Positions 5,826 through 9,759 of a stretch of 9,759 nucleotides of DNA are shown here, piece by piece. The position numbers and the translations under genes were made by a program. Below the pieces are notes generated by a model. The model had not been told where the DNA came from. It ran no database searches and saw only the letters and a program-made list of their open reading frames with translations. Location of the stretch: NCBI GenBank assembly GCA_030693565.1, contig JAUYAJ010000255.1:1-9759 (forward strand). The letters run 5' to 3'. Within the stretch, counting starts at the first letter, position 1; the number at the start of each line of letters is the position of its first letter. The DNA comes from Rubrivivax sp. Lineage in GTDB: Bacteria > Pseudomonadota > Gammaproteobacteria > Burkholderiales > Burkholderiaceae_C.

Positions 5826-7046
5826 ATGGCGACAGCCGCAGCGGCCCGAAACCCCAAAGAAGCCATCTTCGAGTGGGAGGGCAAGGACAAGAACGGCAAG
5901 CTGGTGCGCGGCGAGATCCGCGCCGGTGGTCAGGCCGTGGTCAACGCCACCTTGCGCCGGCAAGGCATTCTGGTCAGCAAGGTCAAGAAGCGCCGCAGCA
6001 GCGGCGGGCGCTCGATCAAGCAGCGCGACATCGCCATCTTCACCCGCCAGCTGGCGACGATGATGAAGGCCGGCGTGCCGCTGCTGCAGTCCTTCGACAT
6101 CGTCGCCCGCGGCAGCGCCAACCCGCGCATGACCAAGCTGCTCAACGACATCCGCTCCGACGTCGAGACCGGCACCAGCTTGTCGGCCGCCTTCCGCCGT
6201 CACCCGCTGCACTTCGACGCGCTTTACTGCAACCTGGTCGAGGCCGGCGAGGCCGGCGGCATCCTGGACGCCTTGCTGGATCGGCTGGCGATCTACCAGG
6301 AAAAGACGATGGCGATCAAGAGCAAGATCAAGTCGGCCTTGATGTATCCGATCGCGGTCATGGTCGTGGCCTTCGTCGTGCTGACGGTGATCATGATCTT
6401 CGTCATCCCGGCCTTCAAGGAAGTCTTCAGCTCCTTCGGTGCCGACCTGCCGGCACCCACGCTGTTCATCATTGCGCTGTCGGAGTTCTTCGTCTCCTGG
6501 TGGTGGGCCATCTTCGGCCTGCTGTTCGGTGGCATCTACTTCTTCCTTGAGTCCTGGAAGCGCTCGGTGAAGATGCAGATGTTCATGGACCGCGTGATGC
6601 TGAAGTTGCCGGTGTTCGGCGGCCTCGTCCACAAGAGCGTGATCGCGCGCTGGACGCGCACGTTGTCGACAATGTTCGCCGCCGGCGTGCCACTGGTCGA
6701 GGCGCTCGACTCGGTCGGCGGCGCTTCGGGCAATGCGGTCTACGCGCAGGCCACCGAACAGATCCAGAAAGACGTCTCCACCGGATCGGCGCTGACCACG
6801 GCGATGACGGCCACCGGCGTCTTCCCGACCATGGTGTTGCAGATGTCGGCAATCGGCGAAGAGTCGGGCTCGCTCGACCACATGCTGGGCAAGGCGGCCG
6901 AGTTCTACGAGGAAGAGGTCGACGAAATGGTCAAGGGCTTGTCGAGCCTGATGGAGCCTTTCATCATCGTCATCCTGGGCGTGCTGATCGGCGGCATCGT
7001 GGTGTCGATGTACCTGCCCATCTTCAAGCTCGGAGCGGTGGTCTAG
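5826..7046 (+). CDS. pilC: Type IV pilus inner-membrane platform protein PilC
   Basis: PilC is the polytopic inner-membrane protein that couples the PilB motor to pilin assembly. The 406-residue sequence has two GspF/T2SSF repeats. The first is about 70-193, with FTRQLATMMKAGVPLLQS at 72-89; the second is about 272-398, with WTRTLSTMFAAGVPLVEAL at 276-294. Each carries the conserved GE(A/S)G-type turn (EAGEAGG 139-145; IGEESGSL 343-350). Hydrophobic membrane segments lie near 172-196, 212-241 and 378-398, in the usual three-helix pattern. The gene starts 55 bases after pilB with only a weak ribosome binding site, and its TAG stop shares one base with the pilD GTG start. Length and motifs are normal and nothing is broken. 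Confidence 0.96.
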   Translation: MATAAAARNPKEAIFEWEGKDKNGKLVRGEIRAGGQAVVNATLRRQGILVSKVKKRRSSGGRSIKQRDIAIFTRQLATMMKAGVPLLQSFDIVARGSANPRMTKLLNDIRSDVETGTSLSAAFRRHPLHFDALYCNLVEAGEAGGILDALLDRLAIYQEKTMAIKSKIKSALMYPIAVMVVAFVVLTVIMIFVIPAFKEVFSSFGADLPAPTLFIIALSEFFVSWWWAIFGLLFGGIYFFLESWKRSVKMQMFMDRVMLKLPVFGGLVHKSVIARWTRTLSTMFAAGVPLVEALDSVGGASGNAVYAQATEQIQKDVSTGSALTTAMTATGVFPTMVLQMSAIGEESGSLDHMLGKAAEFYEEEVDEMVKGLSSLMEPFIIVILGVLIGGIVVSMYLPIFKLGAVV

Positions 7047-7993
7047 TGGCGGCCATGCTGGCGCAGGAGCTGCCGCTGGACCTGCTGCTCTCGCCCTGGG
7101 CACTGGGCCTGCTCGGGCTGCTGGTGGGCAGCTTTCTCAACGTCGTCGTGCACCGGCTGCCGCTGATGCTCGAGCGCCAGTGGTGGACCGACGTCGCCGC
7201 CCAGCTCGACGACCGCGAGTCGTTTCGCCGCGTCTTCCAGGCCGAAGCGCCGGCCGGGCTGACGCAGGCCGGCAGCGCGCTGGGCAAGACGATTGAACTG
7301 CTGCGGCCGCTGAGCATCGCCCGCCCGGCCTCGCGCTGCCCGTCCTGCGGCCATCGCATCCGCTGGTTCGAGAACATCCCGGTCGTCAGCTGGATCGCGC
7401 TGAAAGCGCGCTGCTCGGCCTGCGGCACCCGCATTTCGGCCCGCTACCCCTTCATCGAATTGCTGACGGCGGCGCTGTTCGCCGCGCTGGCCTGGCGGCT
7501 CGGCCCGCAGCCCGTGCTGCTGCTCTGGTGCGTGATGGCGGCGGTGCTGCTGGCACTGGCGGCGATCGACTGGGACACCACCTTGCTGCCCGACGCGCTG
7601 ACGCTGCCGCTGCTGTGGGCGGGGCTGACTGCCGCAGCGCTTGGTGCGCTGCCCGGCCTGTCGCTGAGCGCGTCGCTGGGCGGCGTTGCCACGGGCTACC
7701 TGTCGCTGTGGTCGGTGTACTGGCTGTTCAAGCTGACCACCGGCAAGGAAGGCATGGGCTATGGCGACTTCAAGCTGCTCGCCGCGCTCGGTGCCTGGCT
7801 GGGCTGGCAGGCCATCCTGCCGATCGTGCTCTTTGCCTCGGTGCTCGGCGCTGTGGTCGGCATTGGCATGAAGCTCACGAGCTCGTTGCGCGAAGGCCGT
7901 TTCGTGCCTTTCGGGCCCTTTCTGGCCGGCGGCGGCGTCGCCGTGCTGCTGGTCGGGTTGCCGCAAGTGCTGGCGCTGATGGGCTGGGCGTGA
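7046..7993 (+). CDS. pilD: Prepilin leader peptidase / N-methyltransferase PilD
   Basis: PilD is the inner-membrane aspartic protease that cuts the short leader of type IV prepilins and pseudopilins and then N-methylates the new first residue. The 315-residue protein has the N-terminal hydrophobic GSFLNVVVHRLP (28-39) and the four-cysteine motif CPSC...CSAC (C98, C101, C123, C126). The two catalytic aspartate regions are AAIDWDTTLLPD (172-183, likely D175) and GMGYGDFK (236-243, D241 in the GxGD signature). It has at least six further hydrophobic segments. An insertion of about 45 residues (42-90) precedes the cysteines, as in many betaproteobacterial PilD. The GTG at 7046 overlaps the pilC stop by one base; an ATG at 7055 is an alternative. 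The same enzyme may also serve a type II secretion system if the genome has one. Confidence 0.96.
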   Translation: MAAMLAQELPLDLLLSPWALGLLGLLVGSFLNVVVHRLPLMLERQWWTDVAAQLDDRESFRRVFQAEAPAGLTQAGSALGKTIELLRPLSIARPASRCPSCGHRIRWFENIPVVSWIALKARCSACGTRISARYPFIELLTAALFAALAWRLGPQPVLLLWCVMAAVLLALAAIDWDTTLLPDALTLPLLWAGLTAAALGALPGLSLSASLGGVATGYLSLWSVYWLFKLTTGKEGMGYGDFKLLAALGAWLGWQAILPIVLFASVLGAVVGIGMKLTSSLREGRFVPFGPFLAGGGVAVLLVGLPQVLALMGWA

Positions 7994-8598
7994 ACCGGCT
8001 GCAGTCGCTCGGACTGACGGGGGGCATTGGCAGCGGCAAGAGCACGGTGGCGCAGCTGCTGGTCGGCCGCGGCGCACTGCTGATCGACACCGACGCCATC
8101 GCCCGCGCGCTGACGGCGCCGGGCGGCGCCGCCTTGCCAGCCATCGCCGCGGCCTTCGGCGCCGACATACTGGCCGCCGACGGCGCCCTCGACCGCCAGC
8201 GCATGCGCGAGCTGGTGTTTGCCGATGCGGGCGCCAAGCTGCGCCTCGAAGCCATCCTGCACCCGCTGATAGGCCAGCAAGCCCAGCTTGAGGCAGCGCA
8301 GGCGCAGGGCCGGCTGCTGGTATTCGACGTGCCGCTGCTGAACGCCACAAGCCCGTGGCGTCAGCGCGTCGACCGCGTGCTGGTGATCGACTGCGACGAA
8401 GCGACCCAGGTCGAGCGGGTCGTGCAGCGCTCAGGCTGGAGCGCCGACGCCGTGCGCCAGGTCATCAACCAGCAAGCCACCCGCACGGCCCGGCGCGCGA
8501 TTGCCGACGCGCTGATCTTCAACGACGGCATCGACCACGCCGGCCTGGCCGCGCAGGTCCGGGCCTTGTGGACGCTGTGGATGACGCCGGCGCCGTGA
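7990..8598 (+). CDS. coaE: Dephospho-CoA kinase
   Basis: CoaE phosphorylates the 3'-hydroxyl of dephospho-CoA with ATP, the final step of coenzyme A synthesis in the cytoplasm. The 202-residue product has the P-loop GGIGSGKST (11-19), the DTD motif after the second strand (D33, D35), and the substrate-binding and lid regions (HPLIG, VFDVPLL, and a later stretch with R/Q residues ending DALIFNDG). Its length is typical of the family. The GTG at 7990 overlaps the pilD TGA as GTGA, gives the short N-terminus seen in this family and suggests translational coupling. In-frame codons further upstream lie within pilD and are not used. The pilD-coaE-zapD-yacG order is common in proteobacteria, so the linkage to pili is positional rather than functional. 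Confidence 0.96.
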   Translation: MNRLQSLGLTGGIGSGKSTVAQLLVGRGALLIDTDAIARALTAPGGAALPAIAAAFGADILAADGALDRQRMRELVFADAGAKLRLEAILHPLIGQQAQLEAAQAQGRLLVFDVPLLNATSPWRQRVDRVLVIDCDEATQVERVVQRSGWSADAVRQVINQQATRTARRAIADALIFNDGIDHAGLAAQVRALWTLWMTPAP

Positions 8599-8676
8599 TG
8601 GCGGCCGGGCCTGTGGAACAATCGACGCACCGTTCCATTTGACCCTGCGCATCCTCGCCGCGCGCAGTGCCCCGCC
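8599..8676 (+). other. Short gap before zapD with a weak promoter-like motif
   Basis: This 78-bp gap is the longest within the pilB-yacG run. TGGAACAAT at 8614-8622 resembles an extended -10 motif (TGn plus AACAAT, two mismatches), but no -35 is visible. I see no hairpin followed by U residues. It could allow some separate expression of zapD-yacG, or the two genes may simply be read through from coaE. Confidence 0.25.
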
Positions 8677-9432
8677 TTGGTCCTTTACGAGTACCCCTTC
8701 ACCGAGAGCATCCGCACGATGATGCGGCTCGAACACCTGTTCGAGCGCCTCGGCACGCTGGTTGCACGCGATGCGACGGTCGACCACCACTTCGCGCTGG
8801 CGACCATCTTCGAGATCATGGACGTGGCCTCGCGGGCCGACCTCAAGTCCGATCTGCTCAAGGAGCTCGAGCGCCACAAGAGCCAGCTCGCCGGCTACCG
8901 CGGCAACCCGAACATCGACGAAGCGGCGCTCGAAGGCGTGATCGCACGCATGGACCAGGTATTCACCAGCCTCAACCAGGTCCAGGGCAAGGCCGGCCAG
9001 GTGCTGGCGGCCAACGACTGGCTGATGAGCATCCGCAGCCGCATCAACATCCCCGGCGGCACCTGCGAGTTCGACCTGCCGGCCTACTACGCCTGGCAGC
9101 AGCATGAGCCGCCGCGGCGGCGCACCGACCTGCTCGGCTGGGCCGCCAGCCTGATGCCGCTGGCCGAGGCCTTGCAAGTGCTGCTGGGCTTGCTGCGTGA
9201 CAGTGGCGCGCCGCAGCGTATGGTGGCCGCGGCCGGCCATTACCAGCAAAGCCTGCCGCAAGGCAAGTCCTACCACCTGATGCGCGTGCGCGTCGACGGC
9301 AGCGACGGCCTGGTGCCCGAGATCAGCGGCCACCGCTTGATGGTGTCGGTGCGCATGATGAAGGCCGATGCCGAAGGCCGGCTGCGCCCGGCGGCGGTCG
9401 ACACGGCCTTCGAACTGACGCTGTGCGCGTGA
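8677..9432 (+). CDS. zapD: Cell division protein ZapD
   Basis: ZapD (YacF) is a cytoplasmic protein that binds the C-terminal tail of FtsZ and cross-links its filaments, strengthening the division ring. The 251-residue product begins MVLYEYPFTESIRTMMRLEH and contains the strongly conserved NDWLMSIRSRINIPGG (113-128) followed by TCEFDLPAYYAWQ (129-141). The first half is mainly helical and the rest beta-rich, ending FELTLCA. Family length is about 250, so it is complete. The start is the unusual TTG at 8677. Family members begin M-(I/V)-LYEYPF, and no ATG or GTG upstream in frame gives this N-terminus. No clear Shine-Dalgarno is seen, so translation is probably modest. The TGA stop overlaps the yacG GTG as GTGA. 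Confidence 0.95.
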   Translation: MVLYEYPFTESIRTMMRLEHLFERLGTLVARDATVDHHFALATIFEIMDVASRADLKSDLLKELERHKSQLAGYRGNPNIDEAALEGVIARMDQVFTSLNQVQGKAGQVLAANDWLMSIRSRINIPGGTCEFDLPAYYAWQQHEPPRRRTDLLGWAASLMPLAEALQVLLGLLRDSGAPQRMVAAAGHYQQSLPQGKSYHLMRVRVDGSDGLVPEISGHRLMVSVRMMKADAEGRLRPAAVDTAFELTLCA

Positions 9433-9662
9433 ACCAAGCCGCCGCGGCGCCGCGCCGCGTGCCCTGCCCGACCTGCAAAGCGCCCACGCTGTTCGCGCCC
9501 GCCAACCGCTGGCGCCCGTTCTGCAGCGCACGCTGCCGCGGCGACGACCTCGGTGCCTGGGCCAGCGAAAGCTACCGCGTGGCGGCGGCGCCACCCGCCG
9601 ACGCAGCCGACGACGACGCCCCTGCCTCAGAGGTTGAGAGGCAATCCCATGGGCCCGCATAA
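9429..9662 (+). CDS. yacG: YacG-family zinc protein, DNA gyrase inhibitor
   Basis: In E. coli YacG binds GyrB and inhibits gyrase; the protein is a tiny zinc ribbon. The 77-residue product has the CX2C-X15-CX3C zinc site (C13, C16, C32, C36) and the family core NRWRPFCSARC followed by DLGAWASESYR (40-50). The C-terminal tail is alanine- and aspartate-rich and is longer than in the 65-residue E. coli protein. The GTG at 9429, overlapping the zapD stop as GTGA, is preferred to another GTG two codons upstream because of the overlap pattern shared with coaE. The TAA stop (9660-9662) is the first three bases of the palindromic element at the window edge, so the last residues (about RQSHGPA) may have been set by that insertion. 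Family identity is clear; the gyrase role in this organism is by homology. Confidence 0.92.
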   Translation: MNQAAAAPRRVPCPTCKAPTLFAPANRWRPFCSARCRGDDLGAWASESYRVAAAPPADAADDDAPASEVERQSHGPA

Positions 9663-9758
9663 GCCCCCAGAACAGTCTCAATCAAGGCGCAAAGCGCAGG
9701 CGGGCCGGGTGGCCCGGCGAGCATTTGCAACGCCGAGTGAGGCTGTTCTGGGGGCTTA
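9660..9758. repeat. 99-bp imperfect palindromic element (MITE/REP-like)
   Basis: The last 99 bases fold into one long hairpin. The terminal arms are 21 bases each (9660-9680 and 9738-9758). They match perfectly for the outer 16 (TAAGCCCCCAGAACAG) and then differ only at one position that becomes a G-U pair in RNA. Inside, GGCG/CGCC (9686-9689, 9731-9734) or GCAAA/TTTGC (9689-9693, 9724-9728) can pair, and the centre is a perfect CGGGCC-GGGT-GGCCCG hairpin (9701-9716). Both ends carry TA, consistent with a TA target duplication as made by IS630/Tc1-like transposases. No reading frame is inside. It could be a non-autonomous miniature element, a REP-type palindrome or a structured RNA. It is not a typical intrinsic terminator, though the bases after it are not visible. 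Confidence 0.7.
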
Positions 9759-9759
9759 C

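Noticed and set aside
5751..7103. 450-codon open frame on the minus strand opposite pilC
   Set aside because: Low-complexity antisense translation with no family signature; pilC is complete on the plus strand.
7528..7989. Upstream extension of coaE within pilD
   Set aside because: The frame is open only because of high GC; CoaE begins directly before its P-loop at the GTGA overlap.
7043..8350. 435-codon open frame on the minus strand opposite pilD and coaE
   Set aside because: It is an antisense shadow, very rich in R, A, G and Q, and spans two real plus-strand genes.
9423..9428. Earlier GTG start for yacG at 9423
   Set aside because: It adds only two residues (M-R); the GTGA overlap at 9429 matches the junction used by coaE, though the earlier start cannot be fully excluded.

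Overview
This is a GC-rich, gene-dense stretch of ordinary bacterial chromosome. It most likely comes from a betaproteobacterium of the order Burkholderiales, perhaps the Rubrivivax/Leptothrix/Ideonella group. I infer this from protein sequence style, high GC at third codon positions and the gene order ispB - tRNA-Pro - pilB - pilC - pilD - coaE - zapD - yacG facing away from rplU - rpmA - obgE - proB. No database search was run, so the genus is a guess.

Left part (1-2472, minus strand): a ribosome and growth operon read leftwards in the order rplU (L21), rpmA (L27), obgE (ribosome-assembly GTPase) and proB (glutamate 5-kinase, cut by the window edge). The genes are tightly packed. The rpmA ribosome binding site overlaps the rplU stop, and proB starts inside the end of obgE. 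The one larger gap, between rpmA and obgE, holds a strong nested hairpin that probably lowers transcription of obgE and proB relative to the ribosomal proteins.

Middle (2473-4042): a 305-bp divergent intergenic region carries an extended -10 promoter for rplU and a perfect TATAAT box for ispB (long-chain polyprenyl diphosphate synthase for the quinone side chain). After ispB come a perfect 12-bp hairpin and, three bases later, a complete tRNA-Pro(CGG) with encoded CCA. A 160-bp spacer follows.

Right part (4043-9662, plus strand): pilB, pilC and pilD, encoding the type IV pilus assembly ATPase, the inner-membrane platform protein and the prepilin peptidase. They are followed by coaE (last step of CoA synthesis), zapD (FtsZ-bundling division factor, TTG start) and yacG (zinc protein of the gyrase-inhibitor family). 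Several junctions overlap by one to four bases (TAGTG, GTGA), which suggests translational coupling. No pilin or retraction ATPase gene lies in the window.

The least ordinary object is at the right edge. An approximately 99-bp imperfect palindrome (9660-9758) has 21-bp terminal arms that begin and end with TA and supply the stop codon of yacG. It looks like a miniature inverted-repeat (MITE- or REP-like) element. Apart from this the window is conserved housekeeping and pilus biogenesis DNA; I see no defence system, prophage, CRISPR array or new multi-gene system.
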